Positions 37,105 to 45,911 of a stretch of 64,000 bases of DNA are shown here, one piece after another. Origin of the DNA: Rubripirellula amarantea (GTDB taxonomy: Bacteria; Planctomycetota; Planctomycetia; Pirellulales; Pirellulaceae); contig NZ_SJPI01000004.1 in the NCBI RefSeq assembly GCF_007859865.1, positions 124,001 through 188,000 of the forward strand. The letters are read 5' to 3'. The notes beneath the pieces were generated by a model that was given only the letters and a program-made list of their open reading frames with translations, had not been told where the DNA came from and made no database searches. Position numbers and translations under genes: made by a program. Numbering within the stretch: position 1 is the stretch's first letter; every line of letters starts with the position of its first letter.

Positions 37105-38582
37105 GGTGTCCCTCCCAACAAGTCCAGAGCCGCCGAAGAGGCGAGTCCGGCAGAGTACTGCGTCCATACTCCAAACACGACCACTGCGGTGATCACCACA
37201 TAGGTTGGTATCAACATCGATCGAGGTGACTCCGCAGCCTGAGCAACGTTGGTCGACGGTTCGCCAAAGTACAGCGTTTCAACCACTCGCCAGACATAAA
37301 CCACTGCCAACAAGGAACTCATCAGCATCAACACAGCCACCGGCCAGTAGTTGTTTTGCATCGCAGAAGTCAGCAGCAACCATTTGCTGATGAACCCAGC
37401 GGTCAGGGGAACGCCAATTAAACCGAGTCCACCGATCGCCCACGCCAGAGATGTCCACGGCATCGTCTTGGCGGCTCCCGCCCAATCCGACAGTCGCGAT
37501 GACCCCAGCCGCAACACAAAGCAGCCAACCACCATGAAGAGTCCGCCCTTGATCAAGGCATGATTGAACATATGAACGATACCAGCGGAAAGCCCATCCG
37601 CGTTCGCCATACTGATCCCCAACAACATGTAACCAATTTGCGCCACGCTGCTGTAGGCAAGCAGACGTTTCACATCGTCCTGGAAGATTGCGGCTGTTGA
37701 TGCGACAAAGATTCCGATCAACGAAAACACCATCAAAGCGGTATCAAGCGGCAAGACCCCGAACGCGAATTCGGGGGTGATGATTCCGAACACCAATCGG
37801 ACGAACGCGTACACCGAAACCTTTGTTGCAGTCGCGGCTATGAATGCCGTCACCACCGACGGTGCGTAGGTGTAGGCGCCCGGCAACCATGTGTGCAGAG
37901 GGAACACCGCCATCTTGACGCACAATCCCACGGTCAAAAACGCGAATGCAACGGAGACCGTCCGAGGCCCATGATCGGTGTTCACTCGAGCGGCGATGTC
38001 CGCCATGTTGAGCGTTCCAGTCATTTGATACAGCAAACCAATGCCGATCAGAATGAACGTCGCCCCGATGCTACCGACAATCAAGTATTGAAGTGCCGCC
38101 AAAGGAGCTCGTCGTGTGCGGCCGAGCGAGATCAATGCGTACGACGACAACGACGATATCTCTAGAAACACAAACACATTGAAAAGGTCACCCGTCACAC
38201 ACATGCCCAACAAACCGGTCAAGCAAAGCAAGTACGTCGCGTAGAACAGATAGTGTTTTGATGGCAGAATCTCTTGATTCACACTCGCCGGTGCGTATAG
38301 CAGGACAATCGCACCAAGAGCCGAGACGAACAACATCACGAAACTACTGAGCCGGTCGACAACGTATTCGATGCCGTACGGAGGAGCCCAACCACCGATT
38401 TCGTAGTGAATGACACCTGTCGCGTTGACCTTGGCGACCATCGCCACCGCGGTGATGAACACGGCAATCGACGCCAACAAGGCAAGCAGGTAAGCCGTGC
38501 GTCCGCGACCAGCCAAAACGCACAAAGGCGCCGTGACCATCGGAATGACGATTAACAGAATAGGAAGATTAGCTTCGATCAT
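37101..38582 (-). CDS. mrpD: Mrp-type antiporter subunit D, first copy
   Basis: A 493-residue membrane protein with about 14 helices and the MrpD/NuoN pattern: Glu in FVFLEISSLS, Lys in TATKVSVYAF and the PLHTWLPGAY loop. It overlaps mrpC upstream and the second D-type gene downstream by four bases each (ATGA), so translation is coupled. MrpD subunits carry part of the cation or proton path. This copy has the closest match in length and motif to canonical MrpD. Confidence 0.9.
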   Translation of the reverse strand: MIEANLPILLIVIPMVTAPLCVLAGRGRTAYLLALLASIAVFITAVAMVAKVNATGVIHYEIGGWAPPYGIEYVVDRLSSFVMLFVSALGAIVLLYAPASVNQEILPSKHYLFYATYLLCLTGLLGMCVTGDLFNVFVFLEISSLSSYALISLGRTRRAPLAALQYLIVGSIGATFILIGIGLLYQMTGTLNMADIAARVNTDHGPRTVSVAFAFLTVGLCVKMAVFPLHTWLPGAYTYAPSVVTAFIAATATKVSVYAFVRLVFGIITPEFAFGVLPLDTALMVFSLIGIFVASTAAIFQDDVKRLLAYSSVAQIGYMLLGISMANADGLSAGIVHMFNHALIKGGLFMVVGCFVLRLGSSRLSDWAGAAKTMPWTSLAWAIGGLGLIGVPLTAGFISKWLLLTSAMQNNYWPVAVLMLMSSLLAVVYVWRVVETLYFGEPSTNVAQAAESPRSMLIPTYVVITAVVVFGVWTQYSAGLASSAALDLLGGTP

Positions 38583-39151
38583 GATGCTCGATCCAGCTCC
38601 ATGATTTCGTCTTCTTCGATGGTACCGTAGTCTTCGCGAACCCGTACGATCAACGCCAAAGCCAAGGCCGTGGTCGCGATCCCAACCACAATTGCAGTCA
38701 GCATTAAAACGCTTGGAAGCGGGTTCGAATAAACGATGTGCTCGGCATCGATCCCGGTCATGTCGGTATAGGAGGTCGAGCCACCGAGAACGTGGTCCGT
38801 GATCTCCGAGATTACCGAACCGGCGTGCTCATCGGCGTGTTCGCCGGCCCCCGCAACGCCATGTTCGGATGCGTGCCCGGCAACTTCGTCGACTGCATGT
38901 CCAGCCGCATGGTCTTCGCCATGCCCACCGTGACTTGCCGCCGCGGCAATTTCTGCGGGAACGATCGGTGCGGTCGCTCCGTTGATCTTTCCCATCGTGA
39001 TGTAAAGCAAGAACACGGACGTTTGAAAGATATTCAAACCCAAGATTGATTTGATCAAATTCTTTCGAGCGATCACCATGTAAAAGCCCGTCATCATCAA
39101 GACAACGACGACCCAATAGTTGTAAAGCCCGATTACAGATTCCCAATTCAC
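38579..39151 (-). CDS. mrpC: MrpC with a His/Ala-rich insertion
   Basis: A 190-residue protein against the usual length of about 115. Helices 1 and 2 (13-28, 35-53) and helix 3 (147-170) match MrpC/NuoK, including GLNIFQTSVFLL and LMLTAIVVGIATTA. Between helices 2 and 3 lies an insertion (about 70-125) rich in His, Ala, Gly and Glu, with nine histidines spaced every 3-12 residues. It overlaps mrpB and mrpD by four bases each. The insertion would be outside the membrane and may bind metal ions; that is inference. Confidence 0.88.
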   Translation of the reverse strand: MNWESVIGLYNYWVVVVLMMTGFYMVIARKNLIKSILGLNIFQTSVFLLYITMGKINGATAPIVPAEIAAAASHGGHGEDHAAGHAVDEVAGHASEHGVAGAGEHADEHAGSVISEITDHVLGGSTSYTDMTGIDAEHIVYSNPLPSVLMLTAIVVGIATTALALALIVRVREDYGTIEEDEIMELDRAS

Positions 39152-39585
39152 GAGACACGCTTCCTTCCCGCGAACGCGTAAAAGATCATTGTCATCACGG
39201 CCGTCACGGTGATTCCCACTCCCAGCTCGACAACAAAAATTCCGAGGTGTTGCCCGGAAGGCAAAACGTGTGGCATGAAGTGATGTTCCAGCAGGTTGTA
39301 ATCCAGGAACTTGCCTCCGAGCATCATGGTGGTGATGCCGGTACCCGCATAAATCAAGACACCTAGCGCCATCAATCGTTCGATCACAACGGGAGGTGCG
39401 ACTCGTGACACTGCGTCGAGCCCAAAGACAAGGCCATACAAAATCAACGCGGACGCAAAGATCACACCCGCTTGAAATCCACCGCCGGGACCGTAATCAC
39501 CATGCAATTGAACGTAAAAGGCGAACAGCAAGATGTAGGGAATTAGAATCTTGCTAACGACTCGAATGATCGGAAAATCAGTCAT
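39148..39585 (-). CDS. mrpB: MrpB-like antiporter subunit
   Basis: A 145-residue protein with four hydrophobic helices and the MrpB/MnhB pattern, including the GPGGGFQAGVIFA motif (about 30-42). It overlaps the genes on both sides by four bases. It would form part of the membrane core of the Mrp complex. Length fits the family. Confidence 0.88.
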   Translation of the reverse strand: MTDFPIIRVVSKILIPYILLFAFYVQLHGDYGPGGGFQAGVIFASALILYGLVFGLDAVSRVAPPVVIERLMALGVLIYAGTGITTMMLGGKFLDYNLLEHHFMPHVLPSGQHLGIFVVELGVGITVTAVMTMIFYAFAGRKRVS

Positions 39586-40157
39586 TGCGATCCTCCGGTT
39601 GCATTGCTCTTCGATGCATACGCTTTTTCATCTTTGCCTTTGCGAAGAATCAACAACACTGCGATCCCCGCGGTTAACACCACCGTGGTTTCCCCCAGCG
39701 TGTCGTATCCCCGATAGCTGGCCAGCACGGCGGTGACCACGTTGGGCAACCCGTGCATATCGTGTTCACTGCGTTCGACAAAACCGGGGCTTGGATAAAG
39801 GTGAATGGGGTCCTCGGGCGAACCGAAGTGAGGCATGTCCAGCGTTCCGTAAACCAACATTCCGCCGGTGACAACAACCGCCAAGAACGGCACTGGTCTG
39901 AACGAGTCGCCGGCAGCTCGTGTCTTTGTCCCAGTAAGAGCGAGCGTGCTGAGCATCAAGACAGTCGATATACCGGCCCCCACTGCCGCTTCGGTAAACG
40001 AAACGTCGGGAGCATCGAGGATCAACATCCAACTCGCCGACAAAAAACTGTAGATCCCCGTAAACATGACGGCGGCCCACAGGTCTCGAATCCGCGCGAT
40101 CGTGATTGCCGTGATCACTAGCAACAGCAACAAGACGACTTCGATCGGGATCATCAT
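39582..40157 (-). CDS. DUF4040/MbhD-like subunit (MrpA C-terminal part)
   Basis: A 191-residue protein. Its first 85 residues (three helices, DAPDVSFTEAAVGAGISTVL) match the DUF4040/MbhD domain that in canonical Mrp systems lies in the C-terminal part of MrpA. The C-terminus has another helix before a basic end and resembles the MbhE-like piece. So the MrpA C-terminal module is a separate gene here. It overlaps its neighbours by four bases. The start is ATG at 40157 or 40154. Confidence 0.82.
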   Translation of the reverse strand: MMIPIEVVLLLLLVITAITIARIRDLWAAVMFTGIYSFLSASWMLILDAPDVSFTEAAVGAGISTVLMLSTLALTGTKTRAAGDSFRPVPFLAVVVTGGMLVYGTLDMPHFGSPEDPIHLYPSPGFVERSEHDMHGLPNVVTAVLASYRGYDTLGETTVVLTAGIAVLLILRKGKDEKAYASKSNATGGSQ

Positions 40158-40519
40158 TTGGCCGTCTCCACTTCGTTGGATTCTTCATCGCGGCGCACAT
40201 CTAGTTGCGGTCGCAACCCGCTGGCGATCGCAGAGTGCGCCAACGCATGACACGCCGACGGACTGGTCACCAGCAAGAAAAACAAAATTACCAACAACTT
40301 GAAAGCGACCAGTGAAATCAAACCCGCTTTAAAAACGAGTCCGATCAAAATCAAACCGGCACCCATCGTGTCGGTGATACCAGCACCGTGCATGCGGGAG
40401 TAAAAGTCAGGCAGGCGACAGATGCCAATTCCTCCGATGATCGAAAACACGCTACCGGCAATTAGCAATCCACCACCCAGGATCCAGCAAGCCCATTGAA
40501 AAAATTCAAGCCCCATCAT
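40154..40519 (-). CDS. mrpG: MrpG antiporter subunit
   Basis: A 121-residue protein with three helices and the MrpG signature: GGIGICRLPDFYSRMHGAGI (about 28-47) followed by DTMGAGL. It overlaps mrpF and the DUF4040 gene by four bases each. The polar C-terminal tail after residue 100 is longer than in many homologues. Confidence 0.9.
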   Translation of the reverse strand: MMGLEFFQWACWILGGGLLIAGSVFSIIGGIGICRLPDFYSRMHGAGITDTMGAGLILIGLVFKAGLISLVAFKLLVILFFLLVTSPSACHALAHSAIASGLRPQLDVRRDEESNEVETAK

Positions 40520-40851
40520 GATGCGGAATCTCCCAACGCTTCTTCGCCCAGCGCCTCAGTTCCCAACGCCTCTGGACCGAAATCGCCCTTCGTTGTGAAT
40601 CGCAACAGCGCGACCATGCCGATGAAGTTCATCAAGCTGTAAAGCAAAGCCAGGTCTAAGAAATCCGTTCGGCCTTGCATGAAGCTGGCGACGCAAATCA
40701 GCAATACGGTTTTGGTGCCAAACATGTTTAGCGCCAGCACGCGATCAAACACCGTCGGCCCTTTCATCGCTCGGATGAGAGCCAGCGACATGGTGATCAA
40801 TATGCAAATGGACGTGATCGATAAGACCGCAAATACCGAGTTCATGAGCAT
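40516..40851 (-). CDS. mrpF: MrpF antiporter subunit
   Basis: A 111-residue protein with three helices and the RAMKGPTVFDRVLALN loop characteristic of MrpF. The C-terminal 20 residues repeat a LGxEALG motif (ALGTEALGEEALGDS), coded by a short tandem repeat. It overlaps mrpE by 10 bases and mrpG by four. Confidence 0.9.
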   Translation of the reverse strand: MLMNSVFAVLSITSICILITMSLALIRAMKGPTVFDRVLALNMFGTKTVLLICVASFMQGRTDFLDLALLYSLMNFIGMVALLRFTTKGDFGPEALGTEALGEEALGDSAS

Positions 40852-41333
40852 TTCCGTGTTTTTTCGAGTTTGCAGATCCGGATATCCATTTCGCCGGACA
40901 AGTCATCCTCGGCGCCCTCAAGATTCAATGCGTGAACGTGAATATCGCGACCTTTCATGTCAACCGACACGGTGCCGGGCGTCAGTGTGATCGAATTAGC
41001 GAGCATCACTCGGCCGAGTTCGCTTTGCTGGCTCGATCGAATCGTGATGAGATTGCGGCGTAACTTCAGCACAGGGCTGAGAACGATTTTGGCAACCTCG
41101 ATGTTGGAAACCACAATCTCGCGAGCCAACCAAGGTGCATAGTAAACGAACGGCCGGATGCCCAACTGAGCCGGCGCGCCCTCTTCGTCGACAATGTTCA
41201 TCCGCCGACTCAACCAAACGCTAAACACGCACGACAGAAAGCCCAAGCTGAGCAAAAAGATGTTGTCGAAGTGCCCTGACCAAAAAAGCCAATTAACGAT
41301 CAACAGCAACGTAAGAGTAAATGTGTATTTCAA
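40842..41333 (-). CDS. mrpE: MrpE antiporter subunit
   Basis: A 163-residue protein and the first gene of the operon. Two N-terminal helices (about 3-20, 25-42) precede a cytoplasmic domain with the MrpE pattern NSITLTPGTVSVDM (about 113-126). MrpE is required for assembly of the Mrp complex. Its promoter must lie in the 394-base gap upstream. Confidence 0.88.
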   Translation of the reverse strand: MKYTFTLTLLLIVNWLFWSGHFDNIFLLSLGFLSCVFSVWLSRRMNIVDEEGAPAQLGIRPFVYYAPWLAREIVVSNIEVAKIVLSPVLKLRRNLITIRSSQQSELGRVMLANSITLTPGTVSVDMKGRDIHVHALNLEGAEDDLSGEMDIRICKLEKTRKCS

Positions 41334-41727
41334 GTGACGCTTCCTGCCATCTCACGGATTGCTGAAGTCCATGGTGAGAACTGTGACCCATCACACCCCA
41401 CCAGTCTTACGCAAAGCCCCTGGTTTTACATCCAGACGTCCCTCGCGCTGCCCTCTTTACCGTTTGGTCGCCGACTATAGCCGTGAAACAAAAAAGGTCA
41501 AAGACCATTGCGAGCAAACAAGTTCACTTTAGCAATGGACACGATCGCTAGCAGGTGGCGCGAACAGCCCGCTCACGCGGCGGCAACTTGGAAGACCTTT
41601 GAACTTAACACTCACAAACCGCATTACTTTCCTCAACGGTTTATGACGGTTAGGACGACAAAGAGTGATGACGTCTATTATCCGTTCTGCGTATGCGCGG
41701 AACACTGGCAGCGCAATTGCGTGAAAC
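41334..41727. other. 394-base gap between divergent mrpE and flgL
   Basis: This gap separates the mrp operon from the flagellar gene flgL and should contain both promoters. A sigma-54-like match (TGGCA-n6-TTGC, 41706-41720) sits immediately before the flgL ATG, but the position would put the transcript start beyond the start codon. I see no RNA gene or strong hairpin. Confidence 0.5.
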
Positions 41728-43683
41728 ATGTCCCTGCTTCCCATTTCAACGAACCGAACAAGCACGCCGCTGAGCACTCAGCGACTCTTGTATCAACTCA
41801 ACAACGATCAGCTTGCGCTTCAACGTCAGTACGATCAGTTGAGTACCGGGCGTCGTGTGTTGAGCCTGTCGGATGACCCTGCGGCGGCCACTCGCGCGAT
41901 TGGTCTGCAACGCAGCATCGACAATAGCACTCAAATCATTCGCAATGCGCAAAGCACGTCGAACTTCTATCAAGCGACGGACTCTACGCTCGGCCGCGTG
42001 GATAATGCTTTAATCGAGGCTCGGGGCGTTGCCGTTTCCGCTGCGTCCAACGTCATCTCGGAACAAGAGCGATACGCACTGGGTGAAACGCTGCAGGAAA
42101 CGATCAATTCGGTCATGGCGGCGGGCAACACGCTATTCCGCGACCACCAAATGCTCGGTGGATTTTTGGCCGAAGGCAACGCATTTGAATATGACAACGG
42201 AGACATCGTCTTCACCGGCAACACTGCGGTTGCGCAAACCAAACTAGGCTCTGGCGTTCCTCAGCCAGTTAATGTGAATGCCAACGATGCGCTCGGTGCC
42301 AACGCAATTGTGCTCGAAGGCGATTCTCTGAACGCTGCTCTCGATGCCGAGACTCGTTTGGTTGACCTTCGGTATGGCGAGGGCGTGTCGCGTGGGATCA
42401 TCAAGATTTCCGGCGGATCAAATTTTGTCGATGTGGATTTGCGGGATGCCGCAACCATCGGCGATGTCGTGGATCTTATCTCGGGAGTCGAGTTAGAAGG
42501 CCGCCCTATTGTTGCCTCGCTCACCAACGATGGAATTCGGATCGAGTATTCCGATGGCCTGGCTGGAACGCTCGCCATCGCTGACTCCGTTGGCTCTACC
42601 ACTGCCGAAGAGCTTTCGATTTCCAATCCATCCGGCCTTAACCCACCGCCGATCATCGGCGACCGACTTTCGCCTCGCGTAACCGAAGCGACCAAAATCG
42701 TCGATCTCAACAATGGTGCGGGGCTGACGCTAGATAGCGGTATCGAGATTTTACAAGGCGAACGGAAATTCACGGTTTCGTTCGATGGAGCCGAAACACT
42801 TAGCGACGTCTTGATCGCGATCAACCGCAGCGGCGCGGATGTCCATGCTGAACTTAATGAAGCCGATGGCAAGATTGTATTGCGATCTTTGCGAAGCGGC
42901 GTCGACTACTCGTTCGGTGAAAACGGTGGAAACGATGCGCAAGAACTTGGCATTCGCAGCGCAACGGAACTCACTCGGCTTTCGCAGCTCAATCGCGGCC
43001 AGGGTATCACGACAAACTTCTCTGGCCCCGAATTGACGATCACGCGACCCGATGGAGTCGTGCTTGATATCGAACTTGAAGGTGCCGAGTCGATTGAAGA
43101 CGTCATCAACATCATTGAAAGTCACCCCAACAACCAGGATTCACGACAAGTCTTGGTCAGCTTGAATGACTATGGCAATGGAATTCAGTTGAAAGCGCCT
43201 CCTGGGGCAGGCAGTTTGACGATCCAGCAGAACGGGGTCAGCGATGCGGGGGAACAGCTCGGACTGATTCCTCCCGGTTCTTCGGTGAATACCGGATCAA
43301 TTGTCGGCCCGGTCGATACCATCATCGGCGTCGATTACGCACCACGCGACGCGGGCGGAGCACTCGATACGCTCCTGCGAATGCAAAAGGCGGTCGTGAA
43401 CGGCGACCTGCCGGAAATCGAACGCTTACAAGCGAAACTCGATATCGACCTCGACACCGCTTCGCGAACAAGAGGCCGTGTAGGAGTCTGGAGCCGCAAT
43501 GTAGACGACCTTCAAATCGCAGCCGAAGATAACAAGATCAAGCTTCAGGCACAGCTTTCCGAGGAACTGGACGCCGATTTGGCCACCGTGATCAGCGAGC
43601 TTTCACAGCGGCAAGCCACGCTTGATGCATCGATGCGAATGATCGGCCAAACATCCCAGATTACCGTCTTGAACTATCTGTAA
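41728..43683 (+). CDS. flgL: Flagellar hook-filament junction protein FlgL, enlarged
   Basis: A 651-residue protein against about 300 in enteric bacteria. The N-terminal flagellin-like helices (about 1-170, with QLSTGRRVLSLSDDPAAA) and C-terminal helices (about 545-651, ending GQTSQITVLNYL) are typical. Between them lie three consecutive repeats of about 95 residues (209-300, 321-411, 417-513) that resemble flagellin hook-IN motifs, each opening with a VDLxxGxG-like stretch and ending with ELSI or ELGI. It joins hook and filament outside the cell. The next gene is fliW. Confidence 0.92.
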   Translation: MSLLPISTNRTSTPLSTQRLLYQLNNDQLALQRQYDQLSTGRRVLSLSDDPAAATRAIGLQRSIDNSTQIIRNAQSTSNFYQATDSTLGRVDNALIEARGVAVSAASNVISEQERYALGETLQETINSVMAAGNTLFRDHQMLGGFLAEGNAFEYDNGDIVFTGNTAVAQTKLGSGVPQPVNVNANDALGANAIVLEGDSLNAALDAETRLVDLRYGEGVSRGIIKISGGSNFVDVDLRDAATIGDVVDLISGVELEGRPIVASLTNDGIRIEYSDGLAGTLAIADSVGSTTAEELSISNPSGLNPPPIIGDRLSPRVTEATKIVDLNNGAGLTLDSGIEILQGERKFTVSFDGAETLSDVLIAINRSGADVHAELNEADGKIVLRSLRSGVDYSFGENGGNDAQELGIRSATELTRLSQLNRGQGITTNFSGPELTITRPDGVVLDIELEGAESIEDVINIIESHPNNQDSRQVLVSLNDYGNGIQLKAPPGAGSLTIQQNGVSDAGEQLGLIPPGSSVNTGSIVGPVDTIIGVDYAPRDAGGALDTLLRMQKAVVNGDLPEIERLQAKLDIDLDTASRTRGRVGVWSRNVDDLQIAAEDNKIKLQAQLSEELDADLATVISELSQRQATLDASMRMIGQTSQITVLNYL

Positions 43684-43763
43684 CGATTTTGTCGATTTAA
43701 GCGAGGCAGTACCCGATACCAACTATGAAACCAAGTTTCGTTTTGAATCGGAAAGACCTGATC

Positions 43764-44207
43764 ATGAAAATCGACACTCAGCGCTTTGGCACGCTCCACC
43801 TGAACTCCGACCAATTGTTCCTGTTTCCGCAGGGGCTTTATGGCATGGAGACGTTGCGGCAATGGGCGCTGCTTCCCGATCCCGACAATTCGTCCGTCGC
43901 GTGGCTGCAAAGTGCTTCCCGAGGCGACCGTGCGATTGCCTTGATCAGCCCACGCGTGTTCTTTGATTCGTATCGAGTGCGCATTGGACGTCGCGAACTG
44001 GCTTGTTTGCACCTGACCAACGATGCCGAACTGTACATCATGACCGCGGTCTCAGGTCACGTTGGAAAGCTGACCACGAACTTGCGAGCCCCCATCGTTC
44101 TAAACTTCGAACGACGACTGGGATGCCAAGTCATTACCACCGACGAGCAACCTTTGCAAAAGTCGTTGCCCCTTCGAAGTTTCAACGCCTCAGCACACGC
44201 AGCCTAG
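43764..44207 (+). CDS. fliW: Flagellar assembly factor FliW
   Basis: A protein of about 147 residues starting at the ATG at 43764, preceded by a GGAAAG ribosome-binding site; the in-frame start at 43725 adds 13 residues unlike the family. The FliW pattern is visible in the opening [13 protein letters not shown], the FPQGLYGM loop and the C-terminal [19 protein letters not shown]. FliW binds flagellin and antagonises CsrA. Elsewhere fliW is often next to csrA, but none follows here; instead there is a repeat-bearing gap. Confidence 0.88.
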   Translation: MKIDTQRFGTLHLNSDQLFLFPQGLYGMETLRQWALLPDPDNSSVAWLQSASRGDRAIALISPRVFFDSYRVRIGRRELACLHLTNDAELYIMTAVSGHVGKLTTNLRAPIVLNFERRLGCQVITTDEQPLQKSLPLRSFNASAHAA

Positions 44208-44305
44208 TTCATCCCTGAGGCATTCTTCAGGAAACACTGGCAACCTGTGCACAGCATCGCGTTGCCGCTTGCTCGCGTGAACTTTCATCATGGGCACGCC
44301 TTTCT

Positions 44306-44385
44306 TCGCTGGTGCGACTTGCCCGACGCTGGTGCAGCTGCTTCTACGCTGGTGCAGCTGCTTCGACGCCGGTGCCTCTTCGCTG
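44306..44385. repeat. Minisatellite, four 20-bp units
   Basis: Units start at 44306, 44326, 44346 and 44366. The middle two are almost identical (ACGCTGGTGCAGCTGCTTC plus one variable base) and each includes the palindrome GCAGCTGC; the outer two are diverged. A further degenerate unit may precede at 44286. The array begins about 100 bases after the fliW stop codon. Confidence 0.75.
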
Positions 44386-44548
44386 GATTACTCGGCCGGT
44401 GCAGCTTCGCACTCGCACGGGCTTCAAGGCTCGTCCCGTTCTAGCGATTTGCGCCGCTACCCACGCTTTCAACAACGCCCCTGGCTTGTCGGCATGTCAA
44501 TTTTTGCATGAGCCATCTGATCGGTGGTGTTCAGATACAATAGGCACC

Positions 44549-44574
44549 GCTCACCAAGCTCATTCTTGGTCAGC
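44549..44574. terminator. Hairpin upstream of the cytochrome gene
   Basis: GCTCACCAAG (44549-44558) pairs with CTTGGTCAGC (44565-44574) with one mismatch around a CTCATT loop. It lies 60 bases before the next ATG. It could terminate the fliW transcript or sit in the leader of the next gene; the sequence does not decide. Confidence 0.4.
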
Positions 44575-44633
44575 GATCGTGTGCGGCACAAGCGTGTCTT
44601 GCACCGCGACCCTACGCTCGTATCAGTACCACC

Positions 44634-45911
44634 ATGCCGATCAATCCTGCTGCCAACCATCAGAAGCGTTTCTGTTTTGCCAGTGCCTTCCGCGTCTATG
44701 CCTTAACCTGCCTGCTATCCGGCTTCGCAGTAAGCCTACCTGCGACTTGGGCTGCCGAGAGTCAAGCCAAGAACGCAGACAATCGGTCGCTGATCGCACT
44801 CGTCCAAACGCTTCAAACGGTCCAACACAGAACCGAAGTATGCCGATCGTTGCTTCGAGGAATGCTGAAAGGATACGAAGGTCAGCGCAACGTGACGTCG
44901 CCTCCGGGTTGGCACGAACTTAGTGCAAGCCTCAGGCAAAACGAAGATCGCGAAGTGCGAGATTTGTCGCTTCGCCTATCGCAGATTTTTGGCGACCAGA
45001 CAGCCACCGAACAAGCTCTCGCTATCCTTAGAGATCCGTCAGCCGACGAAGAACAGCGGCGAACTTCGCTGCGTTCACTCCTAAACCAGCAAAACGTTGA
45101 AGCATCGCAGTATCTCGAAACACTACTGAACGAAGAAAATTTCGCCCTCGATGCCATTCGTGGTTTCGCAATCGTCGCCAACCAACGGGCGCCAGACATT
45201 TTGCTGAAACGATACGCCGAGTTCAGTCCTGAACTTCGCCGCGCCACCATCGAAACGCTGGCATCGCGAAAAGATTATGCACTTGAACTATTGGAAGCGA
45301 TTAAAAACGAACAGATCTCACGAAACGAGATCCCCTCGCACGTCGCCAGGTCGCTGAGCGATCTCCTGGGCGATCATCTGGGTGATGATTTTGCCAAAGT
45401 GTTTGGCGAAATCCGATTGGTCGCCAAAGATCGCGAAAAGGTGATCGCCAAGTACAAGGCAATGCTGACGCCTTCCGTGCTGGCATCTGCCGACGCATCG
45501 AAAGGCCGCGCCGTTTTCCAGAAGACATGTGCGGCTTGCCACTTGCTATATGGCGTCGGCGGAGACGTTGGCCCTGACCTTACCGGGTCTAACCGAGCCA
45601 ATCTCGATTACATACTGCTCAACAGCATCGCCCCGAGCTTCGATGTTCCGGACGCCTACCGGATGATTCAGATCCTGACGTTCGACGGGCGAATTATCTC
45701 TGGGGTTTTGGCTGAAGAAAACGCCATCCGCTTAGTCTTAAAAACGCCCGAGAACTCACGCGTGATCGTCGCCAAGGATGATATCGACACGCGGCGAGTC
45801 GCCCCCAAGTCGATGATGCCCGAAGGACAATTGGAACAAATGGAACCTCAAGAAGTGATCGACTTGATCAAGTACCTGCAGACAACGGAACAAGTGGAGA
45901 TCGCGAAGTGA
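44634..45911 (+). CDS. Secreted c-type cytochrome with planctomycete heme-binding domain (TIGR02603-like)
   Basis: A 425-residue protein with a signal peptide (about 22-41). Residues 60-280 are helical repeats of HEAT type. The C-terminal 130 residues hold a heme-binding domain with CAACH followed by VGPDLTGSNR, a NLDYILLNSIAPS helix and a Met ligand region near KSMMPEGQ. This matches the heme-binding domain found in Pirellula and Verrucomicrobia proteins. The start of the next gene overlaps the stop codon (GTGA), so the two are coupled and probably act together in the periplasm. Confidence 0.85.
   Translation: MPINPAANHQKRFCFASAFRVYALTCLLSGFAVSLPATWAAESQAKNADNRSLIALVQTLQTVQHRTEVCRSLLRGMLKGYEGQRNVTSPPGWHELSASLRQNEDREVRDLSLRLSQIFGDQTATEQALAILRDPSADEEQRRTSLRSLLNQQNVEASQYLETLLNEENFALDAIRGFAIVANQRAPDILLKRYAEFSPELRRATIETLASRKDYALELLEAIKNEQISRNEIPSHVARSLSDLLGDHLGDDFAKVFGEIRLVAKDREKVIAKYKAMLTPSVLASADASKGRAVFQKTCAACHLLYGVGGDVGPDLTGSNRANLDYILLNSIAPSFDVPDAYRMIQILTFDGRIISGVLAEENAIRLVLKTPENSRVIVAKDDIDTRRVAPKSMMPEGQLEQMEPQEVIDLIKYLQTTEQVEIAK

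Larger units (their letters stand above)
44208..44633. other. 426-base gap with repeats and a hairpin
   Basis: This gap lies between fliW and the cytochrome gene on the same strand. It holds a 20-bp minisatellite and a hairpin (separate entries). Open frames here either translate the repeat or run into the next gene, and none resembles CsrA. A weak TACAAT (44536-44541) precedes the hairpin; no well-spaced -35 box is seen. Confidence 0.5.

Noticed and set aside
41706-41720. Sigma-54 promoter match (TGGCA-n6-TTGC) before flgL
   Set aside because: The match is good, but it would start transcription at about 41731, after the well-supported ATG at 41728, so it cannot drive this start. Probably chance, unless translation begins further downstream.
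44312-44923. 203-codon forward frame through the 20-bp repeat
   Set aside because: It translates the repeat and then overlaps the start of the cytochrome gene in another frame; a shadow.
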